Assembly (NCBI RefSeq): GCF_000367365.1
Contig: NZ_BARF01000077.1
Span: forward strand, 1 to 64,000
Length of the DNA: 64,000 nt
Reading direction: 5' to 3'
DNA from: Streptomyces prunicolor NBRC 13075
Lineage (GTDB): Bacteria > Actinomycetota > Actinomycetes > Streptomycetales > Streptomycetaceae
Shown: positions 33,042-40,924 of the stretch, one piece after another
Numbering within the stretch: the first letter of the stretch is position 1
Layout: every line of letters starts with the position of its first letter
The notes under the pieces: model-generated
Seen by the model: only the letters and a program-made list of their open reading frames with translations
Database searches by the model: none
What the model was told of the DNA's origin: nothing
Made by a program: the position numbers and the translations under genes

Positions 33042-33980
33042 ATGGCCGATGTGGCTGGCATGGCCGACATGGCCGATATGGCAGCGATGAACCACTTCGG
33101 CATGACTCTGCGCGGTTGGCGTGAGCGCATGTCACCGCAGGACAGCGGGCTGACGGTAGGCGGGGAACGGCGCATCTCCGGACTGCGCCGCGAAGAGCTG
33201 GCCGGTCTGGCGGGCATATCGGTCGACTACGTGATGCTGCTGGAGCAGGGCCGTGCTCGCAATCCGTCGGTCCAAGTGGTCACCGCTCTGGCCAGAGCAC
33301 TGCGTCTCGACCCGTCCGAGCGTGACCATCTGTTTCGCTGCGCCGGCCTCGTACCTCCCTCGGTGGGGAAGGTCTCCAGGGAGATACCCCTGAGTGCGCG
33401 GCGACTTGTACGGCAGTTGGGAGACGTTCCCGCCGCGGTCTTCGCCGCCGACTGGACCATCCTCGGCTGGAACGGGATGTGGACGGCCGCGATCGGCGAC
33501 CCCCGTGCGTACGGCTGGGACGAGTGCAGCCTCGTTACCGGGACGTTCCCGGCGAGCGGCAGCCGAGGACCGGCACCGATTGCGGCATGGCCCATCCGGC
33601 CGGGCAAAGGCATCGAAGCGCAGGAGGAGGACCTCGTCGCCGACCTCCGTGTGACGGCCGCCGCCCACCCCCACGACGCACGTCTCGCCTCACTCGTCGA
33701 ACGCATACTCCGAAGCAACCCACGCTTCGCCCGCCTATGGTCCAACGGCACCGCCGGCCCCTACGCCGGCGACCACGTGACCATCGAGCATCCGCTGGTG
33801 GGCGACATCGCCCTCGACATCGACACCCTGATCCCCGCCGGCACCGACCTCAGGATCCTCACGTGTGCGACTGCGGCCGAGACCACCGCCGCGGAGAAGC
33901 TGGCTGCTCTGCGTGCGTCCTGTCCCCCGCCGCGCGACGGACTGACCCACCCCGACCCGGAGACCTCCGATCAGGGCTGA
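33042..33980 (+). CDS. HTH regulator with MmyB-like ligand-binding domain
   Basis: 312-aa XRE-type regulator. The HTH (about 25-90) has SGLRREELAGLAGISVDYVMLLEQGR. The MmyB-like domain (about 110-290) has ADWTILGWNGMWTAAIGDP and the region NPRFARLWSNGTAGPYAGDHVTIEHPLVGDI. This domain fold is reported to bind fatty-acid-like ligands in related proteins. The N-terminus MADVAGMADMADMAAMN comes from a small ATGGCCGAY repeat with several possible starts; 33042 is used, and ATG at 33087 would remove the repeat. It starts one base after the kinase stop, so the two are translated together and the regulator may be a phosphorylation target. Confidence 0.9.
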   Translation: MADVAGMADMADMAAMNHFGMTLRGWRERMSPQDSGLTVGGERRISGLRREELAGLAGISVDYVMLLEQGRARNPSVQVVTALARALRLDPSERDHLFRCAGLVPPSVGKVSREIPLSARRLVRQLGDVPAAVFAADWTILGWNGMWTAAIGDPRAYGWDECSLVTGTFPASGSRGPAPIAAWPIRPGKGIEAQEEDLVADLRVTAAAHPHDARLASLVERILRSNPRFARLWSNGTAGPYAGDHVTIEHPLVGDIALDIDTLIPAGTDLRILTCATAAETTAAEKLAALRASCPPPRDGLTHPDPETSDQG

Positions 33981-34531
33981 ACAGGCCGGCCGGCAGGTCG
34001 AGTTGGGTCATAGTGCGTGCGGGCGAAGGTGTCGTTCGCACGGTGCACGGTGTCAGGTTCAGGCGGCGCCGGCCACACGCTGAGGAAATGCTCTTCCACC
34101 GGGGTGTCGCCTTGCTGTGCGTCGCCTTCATCGCGTCCACGCGCCTGGACACGGACGCGATACCAACCCGCGCCGCACGTCGCGAAGTTCCCCGCATCGC
34201 CCTGGACATCACCGCCCCACTGGAACAACCGCAGGACGCCACTCGTACTGCAGATACTCACGTCCGCCACGGTCTCCCACTCATCACCGGGCAGCGGTGG
34301 TTCAGCCGCGCACTGCCGGGTGGTCAGACGTATCCAGCCGGTGTGCGTGCCGGCGTGCACCGTGAGATGTTCCGGGCCCCCTGCCGCCAGGCTGTTCCCC
34401 GCGAAGATCCGCTGGACCGTGTCGGTGTCGTCGTACACGCTGAGAAATTCGTCGCCCTGCAGGTAGTACTGCCCATAGGCGACGAACATCCGATCCGAAG
34501 TCCACGTCGTGTAGCGCATCCACCGGATCAT
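33971..34531 (-). CDS. Hypothetical protein
   Basis: 186-aa protein I do not recognise. It has the codon pattern and composition of a real gene (MIRWMRYTTWTSDRMFVAYGQYYLQ ... HFLSVWPAPPEPDTV). It is rich in Trp, Tyr and Gly, with cysteines in TTRQCA, VSICST and FATCGAG. No signal peptide or membrane span. The start at 34531 has GTGGGGCAAGG upstream; ATG at 34519 is possible. The longer in-frame extension to 35713 runs antisense to the AsnC-type region and is discarded. Its end overlaps the converging MmyB-type gene by 10 bases. Repeated aromatic beta-like segments suggest an all-beta fold, but this is a guess. Confidence 0.6.
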   Translation of the reverse strand: MIRWMRYTTWTSDRMFVAYGQYYLQGDEFLSVYDDTDTVQRIFAGNSLAAGGPEHLTVHAGTHTGWIRLTTRQCAAEPPLPGDEWETVADVSICSTSGVLRLFQWGGDVQGDAGNFATCGAGWYRVRVQARGRDEGDAQQGDTPVEEHFLSVWPAPPEPDTVHRANDTFARTHYDPTRPAGRPVQP

Positions 34532-34599
34532 GCCTTGCCCCACCGACAACGCCGTACTCGACGACGTCACCGCCCAACTCACCCTCCGCTGCGCGGTGT

Positions 34600-35619
34600 T
34601 CAAGCCCAGGGATCGACCGGGACCGTATCGATCGCCCGGCCTTCGGTGTCGAGAAGCCGGCCCCAGGACTTGACCGGGCGCAGGACGACCTGGCGGTCTG
34701 TCACCTCGACGGCCGGCCAGGTCGTGCGGATGCGCCGTAGCAGGGGGCCGAGAGCCGGCAGATCGTGGAGTTGCACGGTGACGAACAGGTTGGCCGCCCC
34801 GATCACGGCCGCGCAGACCCGGGTCTGTGGCCACGCGCCCACGCGGCCGCCCACCTCGTGCAGCGCCTCGTCGGGAACCCGCAGGGACAGTGCGACCTGC
34901 GCGGGCCAGCCGCCCTCGGATCGTACGAAGTCGGTCCGGAACGCGAGGACTCCGGCGCGCACCAGACTTTCCAGGCGCCGCGTGACCGCTCGCTCGGACC
35001 GGTCCAGGCCGCGGGACAGATCGCGGATGGTCATACGTCCGTCGCTCTGCAGTGCCAGGAACAGGGCCTGGTCGAATGCGTCCAGCTCCCGCGTCGTGGC
35101 GTGGTCCGGGGAATCCGCGGACGACAGGGCTTCCACGGCCTCGGGGTCGATCGCCCCCAGGCGCCAGTGCACGCCGCTGAACACGTGTGTCGCGACGCGA
35201 GCCGTGAGCTGCCGTATCGCGGGGATGCGACCGATGCCGTCGAGGAGCAGACGTGCCATGGCCGCGGAGTCCCCGGCCAGCACCAGGGCGTAGAGGTCGT
35301 GGCTCCCCGCGGTCAGGTGGACGCTGAAGACCTGCGGCCGGGCCGCCAGCGCCCTGGCGATGCCGGCGGCGTCGCCCGGTGCGCAGGCCACCTCGACCAC
35401 GGCGCTCGCCAGCGGCATCGCCGGGCCGGGCGCGCTGGAGATCCAGGCCAGGCCCGCCCGGGTGAGTCGTCGCCAGCGCCGCCCGGCCGTGACCGCGGAC
35501 ATGCCCAGGGCAGGGCCGAGCTGTTCGAAGCCGGCCCGCGGATTGACGTGCAGGGCGTCGATGAGAGCGACGTCGTCCTCGTCGATCCCGGGTCTGCCGC
35601 TCTCGTCCATGCGGTCCAT
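34600..35619 (-). other. Lrp/AsnC regulator module within the fused frame
   Basis: This segment alone would encode a 339-aa regulator with two AsnC-type units. The first HTH is DVALIDALHVNPRAGFEQLG and MSAVTAGRRWRRLTRAGL. The second is DQALFLALQSDGRMTIRDLS and RAVTRRLESLVRAGVL. Each unit is followed by a ligand-binding ferredoxin-like domain (FSVHLTAGSHDLYALVLA; VCAAVIGAANLFVTVQL). This is the normal length for Streptomyces tandem-AsnC regulators, which supports a separate gene in origin. Start codons at 35619 and 35610 lack a strong ribosome-binding site. It is a candidate regulator of the CoA-transferase/esterase operon. Confidence 0.7.
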
Positions 35620-36534
35620 CTTTGTCCGGTCCGGGTACCGCGGCACCAGCGCGAATCGCCTTGCGATCACGTCGGCACACACCAGGCCGCGGCACCCCGG
35701 GCCCAGCAGCCACCGCAGTGGTGCGCGAACGGCGTTGTGCACCTGGTGCCCGCCGCCGTGGACGGTGAACAGCGCCACCGGGGCGTCGGTGTCCCCTCCG
35801 TAGGTCGTCACGGTGACGGCGGACACCTTCGCGCCACCCGGTTGCCGCAGTGGTTCGCTCACCGGGGCCGCGGAGATGCCGTTGCGGGCGGCGTAGTACG
35901 CGGCCGTATCGGGCGCCGAGAGGTGAAGCCCGCGCGGGAAGAGGCCGTGCACGCTGACGATGCCGCCCTGGTAGGGGGCGAGTGGGTCGGCGGTGCCGTG
36001 GAAGAGCAGCAGCGGAACGGGTGTGCTCGCGTCCGGCCCGCGGTGTGCGGCGGAGAAATGGGCGGCGTCGGGCTGGGTACTGCTGATGATCGCGGCCGCG
36101 GCCAGTCGTTCCGGTACGTCGTGCAGCAGGCGCATCACCATCTGGCCCCCCAGCGAGAAGCCGACCGTGACGACCCGACCCGCGTCGATGTCGTGCCGGG
36201 CGGCCATCTCCTCGACCAGCGCGGTGAAGAAGGCGACGTCGTCGACACCGTGCCGTTGCGCGGGCGTCTCGATGTCGCGTGCGCCGTTCCAGTCCCGGCG
36301 GTACCCGTCGGGGTACACGACGACAGCTCCGGCGCGGTCCGCGAGTGCGTCGAAGGAGTCGCCGCTGAAGTGGCGCATGCCGTTACCGGTCTGGGCCGTA
36401 CCGTGGAAGAACACCACCAGCGGCCGTCCGGACGGCGGCACCGGCGACGGGGGCCGACCGGTCACCACGACGTACGTGCGCCTGCGCCCGCCCACCGTCA
36501 GTTCACCGCGTTCGACGAGCGGCACCGGGCTCAC
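34600..36534 (-). CDS. Esterase fused in frame to a Lrp/AsnC-type regulator
   Basis: A 644-aa open frame with two apparently unrelated proteins and no stop between. The first half (about 1-300) is a PHB-depolymerase/LpqC-type alpha/beta hydrolase: LVVFFHGTAQTGNGMR, nucleophile elbow GFSLGG, LLLFHGTADPLAPYQGG with the acid, and GGGHQVH with the His. The second half (from about 306, MDRMDESGRPGIDEDD) is a double-HTH AsnC-type regulator. GTG start at 36534 overlaps the CoA-transferase stop by 4 bases (GTGA). Either this is a real fusion, the esterase stop has been lost, or the regulator is started internally at 35619 or 35610. Confidence 0.75.
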   Translation of the reverse strand: MSPVPLVERGELTVGGRRRTYVVVTGRPPSPVPPSGRPLVVFFHGTAQTGNGMRHFSGDSFDALADRAGAVVVYPDGYRRDWNGARDIETPAQRHGVDDVAFFTALVEEMAARHDIDAGRVVTVGFSLGGQMVMRLLHDVPERLAAAAIISSTQPDAAHFSAAHRGPDASTPVPLLLFHGTADPLAPYQGGIVSVHGLFPRGLHLSAPDTAAYYAARNGISAAPVSEPLRQPGGAKVSAVTVTTYGGDTDAPVALFTVHGGGHQVHNAVRAPLRWLLGPGCRGLVCADVIARRFALVPRYPDRTKMDRMDESGRPGIDEDDVALIDALHVNPRAGFEQLGPALGMSAVTAGRRWRRLTRAGLAWISSAPGPAMPLASAVVEVACAPGDAAGIARALAARPQVFSVHLTAGSHDLYALVLAGDSAAMARLLLDGIGRIPAIRQLTARVATHVFSGVHWRLGAIDPEAVEALSSADSPDHATTRELDAFDQALFLALQSDGRMTIRDLSRGLDRSERAVTRRLESLVRAGVLAFRTDFVRSEGGWPAQVALSLRVPDEALHEVGGRVGAWPQTRVCAAVIGAANLFVTVQLHDLPALGPLLRRIRTTWPAVEVTDRQVVLRPVKSWGRLLDTEGRAIDTVPVDPWA

Positions 36535-37967
36535 CGCCACCGGGGACTGCTCGAACCACGTGGCACCAGCGCGGGGTCCGGCCAGGCGGGCGGAGTCCGG
36601 CCGAACTCGACCTGCGGCGCGGGGAAGTGCAGGGCGCCAAGGGGTGTGTCCGCGTCGAACACCTTCGGCTCCCGCAGGCTGTGTTCCTCGTCGCGGCCGG
36701 CCAGGGCCGGGTCGACCAGCCCCAGGGTCAGGTACCACATGGCGTTGCGGGTCAGGTTCACCGTCACACGCCAACTCCCGCCCACGGTAGCCCGTTTGAC
36801 CAGGCCGGCGGTGGCGCCGACGGCACCCATGCAGCCGGTGACGAAGTCGTTGATCATGCCGGTCACGGGCAGCCTCGGTTCCTGTTCCGACCCGGCTGCC
36901 GCCATGAGGCCGGAGGCGGCGGAACCGTTCATGTCGAAGCCGCCGCGGGCGGCCCACGGCCCCTGAGAGCCGTAACAGGTGACCGACACCTGCACCAGGC
37001 CGGGGTGGCGCTTCGCGAGCTCGTCCGGGGCGAGTCCGAGCCGTTCGAGCTTGTCACCGCGGTGGTTGTTGACCACGACGTCGGCCTCGGCCAGCAGTTC
37101 CTCGGCCAGCCGCCTGCCGTTGTCCGAGTTCAGGTCCAGCAGCGTGCTGCGCGATCCGATGTTGGCCTGGGTGTAGATGAAGGCGTGCTCGTAGTCGTTG
37201 GCCCGGGTCGCGCACAGTACGTCGGCGCCCTGCTCCGCCATCGTCCGGCCGACGGTCGGACCCGCCACCGCGTGCGTGAACGACAGCACCCTGACCCCGT
37301 CCAGGGGGCGATCGGAGGCGGAGAACTTCTTCACGGGGGCCGGGCCGATCCGCTCCAGCCCGATGACCGGCTGCGAGGCCAGCAGCGCACCCTGCGGATG
37401 TGCCGCCCACTCCTGCGCGGTGCGCGCCACGCACAGAGGCAGACCGACGGCGTTGGCCGCCTCTTCCAGTGCGAACGCGTCCCACTTCGCGAACGCGGCG
37501 GCGACCTTGTCCCGGTCCGGCGGAACGTCCAGGAAGCGGCACCACTTCGCCGCCAGATGCGGATAGACGCCCGAGGCCATGACGGTCCGCCCGTCCCGGG
37601 TGCGGTAGCTGTCGAGCAGGAACGGGTTGTCGAAGATCAGCGAGTGCTCGGGCAGCTCACCGGCCAGCGTCGGATGCCAGAAGGCGTGCGGGGTGACATG
37701 GTGGATGGCCTGCCGCAGGTCCAGACGCAGGTCCTGGCCGATGCCCGACCGGATGCGGTGCAGCGCCGCCGCGCCCACCGCCGCGGCCATCATCGGGACA
37801 CCGATGGCGGCACCCAGACGAATCCGATCGGGCACGATCGGATCCTGGCCCGCGAACGTCACCTCACCACCGGTGTCGGCCGTGGAAAGACCCAACGGCG
37901 CCAGAAGCTCCTCCAGACACGCCACCGGATCGAACCCGTCCCGCTCCGCCACCGCAGAGAAACCCAT
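36531..37967 (-). CDS. CaiB/BaiF-type family III CoA-transferase, unusual domain order
   Basis: 478-aa CoA-transferase family III protein. The usual N-terminal block (PLDGVRVLSFTHAVAGPTVG) appears only in the second half, at about 245. It is followed by a catalytic-type Asp in RGGFDMNGSAASGLM. The first half instead carries a central-domain-like stretch (IGVPMMAAAVGAAALHRIRSGIGQDLRLDLRQAIHH), which recurs near the end as RATVGGSWRVTVNLTRNAMW. The protein is therefore a tandem or permuted version of the fold. It probably moves CoA between carboxylic acids; substrate unknown. ATG at 37967 with GGAGGT upstream. It overlaps the esterase gene, so both may act on one catabolic route. Confidence 0.85.
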   Translation of the reverse strand: MGFSAVAERDGFDPVACLEELLAPLGLSTADTGGEVTFAGQDPIVPDRIRLGAAIGVPMMAAAVGAAALHRIRSGIGQDLRLDLRQAIHHVTPHAFWHPTLAGELPEHSLIFDNPFLLDSYRTRDGRTVMASGVYPHLAAKWCRFLDVPPDRDKVAAAFAKWDAFALEEAANAVGLPLCVARTAQEWAAHPQGALLASQPVIGLERIGPAPVKKFSASDRPLDGVRVLSFTHAVAGPTVGRTMAEQGADVLCATRANDYEHAFIYTQANIGSRSTLLDLNSDNGRRLAEELLAEADVVVNNHRGDKLERLGLAPDELAKRHPGLVQVSVTCYGSQGPWAARGGFDMNGSAASGLMAAAGSEQEPRLPVTGMINDFVTGCMGAVGATAGLVKRATVGGSWRVTVNLTRNAMWYLTLGLVDPALAGRDEEHSLREPKVFDADTPLGALHFPAPQVEFGRTPPAWPDPALVPRGSSSPRWR

Positions 37968-38139
37968 CTCACGCCCACCTCCACTCACCGTCCCCCGCGG
38001 CTCAAGGATGGGCACCGGCACGCAAGCACCAGGAAATCTGACGGGAAGCAGCCAAAATCGCCTCCTCCACGACGGAAAACAGCCGCACACCCACTCAGGC
38101 GGCCCCGGCCCGGGGCCCCTCGGAATGCATCATCGAGGC

Positions 38140-38874
38140 ATGTTCACCCCCGAACAACGCGACCGCACCCGCGCCCAACTCCTCGCCCACGCCGAGTCCG
38201 ACGACGCGATCATCGGCTTCGCCCACACCGGCTCGCACGCCACCGGCACCGGCGACCGCTGGTCGGACACGGACATCGTGCTGGCGGTCCGGGGCGAGGT
38301 CGCCGAGACAGTGAACCGGTGGACGGCGTGGATCTACGACGAGTTCGACACCCGGCACCACTGGGACCTCCGCGCGGTTGGCACAGGCCTCATCCGCGTG
38401 TTCCTGCTGCCCGACTGGGTGGAGCTGGACCTCACCTTCGCCCCGGAGGCAGAGTTCGGCGCCCGGGGTCCGGCCTGGCAAACGCTCTTCGGCACCCCCC
38501 ACGAACAGCCGCCGTTCCCCCCGCCCGACCGCGACACAGTGATCGGCTACGTCTGGCACCACGCCCTGCACGCCCGCATCTGCCTTGAACGGGGCCGCAG
38601 TTGGCAAGCAGCGCACTGGATCAACGCCCTGCGCGACCAACTGATCACCCTGGCCTGCCTACGCCTCGACCTCCCCACCGCCTACTCGAAGGGCGCCCAC
38701 CTGCTCCCGGACGAGATCACCACCCCACTGGAGTCCACCCTCATCCGCTCTCTCACGGACCCCGAACTCCGCCGCGCGCTCACCGCAACGATCACAGCCG
38801 CCACAACCGAACTGAACCTCTCCGACCCCCAACTCGCCGTCCGTCTGCACCCGATGCTCACGGAGCTGACGTAA
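38140..38874 (+). CDS. Nucleotidyltransferase-domain protein
   Basis: 244-aa protein of the pol-beta-type nucleotidyltransferase superfamily. The motif GFAHTGSHATGTGDRWSDTD (about 26-45) has the GS and the two metal-binding Asp (SDTDIVL), and a third acidic position is in VELDLTF. A helical C-terminal part follows. It resembles stand-alone aminoglycoside- or kanamycin-type nucleotidyltransferases, but the substrate cannot be assigned and resistance is not implied. ATG at 38140 is used; ATG at 38125 (five codons earlier) is equally possible. An FGE-like gene follows after 3 bases, suggesting a two-gene unit. Confidence 0.85.
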   Translation: MFTPEQRDRTRAQLLAHAESDDAIIGFAHTGSHATGTGDRWSDTDIVLAVRGEVAETVNRWTAWIYDEFDTRHHWDLRAVGTGLIRVFLLPDWVELDLTFAPEAEFGARGPAWQTLFGTPHEQPPFPPPDRDTVIGYVWHHALHARICLERGRSWQAAHWINALRDQLITLACLRLDLPTAYSKGAHLLPDEITTPLESTLIRSLTDPELRRALTATITAATTELNLSDPQLAVRLHPMLTELT

Positions 38875-38877
38875 CTC

Positions 38878-39567
38878 ATGGGCACAACCACGCCCCACAT
38901 CGACCTCACCCCCGTCCCGCCCGGCCAGGCCACCCTCACCGACCGCCGCACGCAACGGAGTTGGACGGTCGGCCTCGCCCCCTTCCACCTCGGCACCCTC
39001 CCCGTCACCCAGGCGCAGTACGCCCAGGTCACCGGCGAACACCCGAGCACCGCACAGGGCAACGACCGCCTCCCCGTGGAGACCGTGTCGTGGCGGGACG
39101 CGGTCCTCTTCTGCAACTCCCTCTCCCTGCAAGAGGAGTTGACCCCGGCGTACGACTTCGACGCCGATGGCGAACCCGTCCTACGCGCCCCCTCCCCCGA
39201 CGGCTATCGCCTCCCCACCGAAGCCGAATGGGAGTACGCGTGCCGGGCCGGGACGAGCGGCCCCCGCTACGGCCCCCTCGACGACATCGCCTGGCACCGC
39301 GGCAACTCTGCCGAGCGCCCCCACGAACCGGGCACCCGACTCCCCAACCTCTGGGGCCTGCACGACATGCTGGGCAACGTATGGGAGTGGTGCTGGGACC
39401 TCTACGACCCCGAGGTCTACGGCACCTACCGCGTCCTGCGCGGCGGCGGTTGGTTCGACGAGCACTGGAGCTGCCGCGCCTCCGTACGCCGCCGAAGCCA
39501 CCCGAGCTTCCGGGTGGACGACGTCGGCTTCCGCGTCGCCCGGTCGGTCAGGTCCGTGACGAACTGA
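38878..39567 (+). CDS. FGE-sulfatase (SUMF1/EgtB-type) fold protein lacking one active-site Cys
   Basis: 229-aa protein of the formylglycine-generating-enzyme fold. Landmarks are FHLGTLPVTQAQYAQVTG, ETVSWRDAVLFCNSLS, YRLPTEAEWEYACRAG, GLHDMLGNVWEWCWD and VLRGGGWFDEHWSCRASVRR ending DDVGFRVAR. True FGE has two cysteines in the last block; here the first position is Asp (WFDEH) and only the second Cys (WSCRAS) remains. Sulfatase activation is therefore unlikely. A ligand-binding or other oxidase role is possible. It is short for the family. It starts 3 bases after the nucleotidyltransferase stop and is probably coupled to it. Confidence 0.88.
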   Translation: MGTTTPHIDLTPVPPGQATLTDRRTQRSWTVGLAPFHLGTLPVTQAQYAQVTGEHPSTAQGNDRLPVETVSWRDAVLFCNSLSLQEELTPAYDFDADGEPVLRAPSPDGYRLPTEAEWEYACRAGTSGPRYGPLDDIAWHRGNSAERPHEPGTRLPNLWGLHDMLGNVWEWCWDLYDPEVYGTYRVLRGGGWFDEHWSCRASVRRRSHPSFRVDDVGFRVARSVRSVTN

Positions 39568-39599
39568 GCCCCGGCCCCGGTGGCAACCCCAGTCGCCGA

Positions 39600-40832
39600 C
39601 TACCCGTGCGCGGCGGCCAGATGCTTCGCCAACCGCGGCGACGCGAACTCCGTCCCGCACACGAACCGCATCACCGGCCCGTACGACGACGCCGACGGCA
39701 GCCCCGTGAAGTAGACGCCCGGCACGGACGACACATACCCGGCGCTGAGTTTCGGCGTACCCCGGCTCACCGCGAGCTGGGTGCGCAGCTCATGCCCCAG
39801 GAAGTCCATCGCCGCGATGTCCACCCGGTACCCCGTCGCGGAGATGACGTGATCGGCGGTGAGTTGCTGCGTACCCCCGCCCGGCGTCGCGACGGTGAGT
39901 ACCGGCCCGCCGTTCGCCGCGCCCGCGCCCCCGTCCGGCTCCGCCCGTACGATCCGCTCGACCTCGCTGACCTGCACCTTCTCCTCGAACCGCTCGCGCA
40001 GCCACCACGCCCCGAGCGGCCCGAGCACCCGGCGGACCAGGTAATGCCGGGTTTCCGCGGGCAGGTAGCGGTACGGCTGGGGGTAGTAACTCAGCGCCCA
40101 CAGCGACCACGCCCGCCCGAACGGCGACTCGGGGCGCAGCTTCGGCTGCTTCCACGGCGGTGCGCCGAAGGCGACCCGGCCGTGCCCGCGCGAGACGATC
40201 CGCACGTTCGCGCCCGCCTCCGCCGCCAACGCCGCCGTCTCCAGGGCGGATTGACCGGCGCCGACGACGATCAGCTCCTTGCCCTTGAACCCGCTCAGGT
40301 CGTGGTGCTGCGAACTGTGTGAGACGGGACCGGTGGGCGCGGGCCCGTCGACCGCCGCCGCGGCCAGCTCCGGCGGGAGATGGGCGAGGCCGGACAGCCC
40401 GGTCGCGACCACGACCGCCCGCGCCGTGAACAACTCCCCCGAGTCCAGCTTGAGTTCGAAGCCGCCCCCCTTGTTCCGGCCGACATTCCGGTCCACGGAG
40501 ACGACCCGCACCCGCTCCAGCTCGGGCACCAGCTTCTGCTGGAACCACTCGCCGTAGGCGGTGAAGGTCTCCACCGGGATGATGTCCTCGTCGGTGACCA
40601 GGCGGGGGATGCCGGCCGCGTCGCAGTAGTCGACGAGGTTGTGGCCGGGCTGCGGGGCGTCGAGGTTGGAGGCGGCCGGGGTCGACTTCAGGAGCATCCC
40701 TGCGGGCATGTGGTCCCGCCAGCTGACCATGGGCTCGCCGAAGACACGGACCGGAATGCCACGCGCCCGCAGATGCGCGGCGGTGGAAAGGCCGAACGGC
40801 CCGGCGCCGATGACTGCTACCGGTTGAATCAC
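39600..40832 (-). CDS. FAD-dependent NAD(P)H oxidoreductase / monooxygenase-like
   Basis: 410-aa two-dinucleotide flavoprotein. FAD-binding GAGPFGLSTAAHL (9-21), a second nucleotide-binding motif VVGAGQSALETAALAAEAG (about 190) and ATG-type end VISATGYRVDI. It resembles class B flavin monooxygenases or lysine/ornithine N-monooxygenase relatives, but a clear Baeyer-Villiger fingerprint was not seen. GTG start at 40832. It follows the ATP-grasp gene by 92 bases on the same strand and is likely in one unit with it. The substrate is unknown. Confidence 0.88.
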   Translation of the reverse strand: MIQPVAVIGAGPFGLSTAAHLRARGIPVRVFGEPMVSWRDHMPAGMLLKSTPAASNLDAPQPGHNLVDYCDAAGIPRLVTDEDIIPVETFTAYGEWFQQKLVPELERVRVVSVDRNVGRNKGGGFELKLDSGELFTARAVVVATGLSGLAHLPPELAAAAVDGPAPTGPVSHSSQHHDLSGFKGKELIVVGAGQSALETAALAAEAGANVRIVSRGHGRVAFGAPPWKQPKLRPESPFGRAWSLWALSYYPQPYRYLPAETRHYLVRRVLGPLGAWWLRERFEEKVQVSEVERIVRAEPDGGAGAANGGPVLTVATPGGGTQQLTADHVISATGYRVDIAAMDFLGHELRTQLAVSRGTPKLSAGYVSSVPGVYFTGLPSASSYGPVMRFVCGTEFASPRLAKHLAAAHG

Positions 40833-40924
40833 GAAGTCCCTCCCCAGGACGTCAATTCGTCACTTCGTGCCGGGGCCGCTGCTCGAACTCGCGTGCCCCT
40901 TGCGCTACTTGCTCGCTGCTGGAG

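Noticed and set aside
38140..38874. Antibiotic-resistance nucleotidyltransferase
   Set aside because: Only the general catalytic motif is visible; nothing supports a specific drug substrate.
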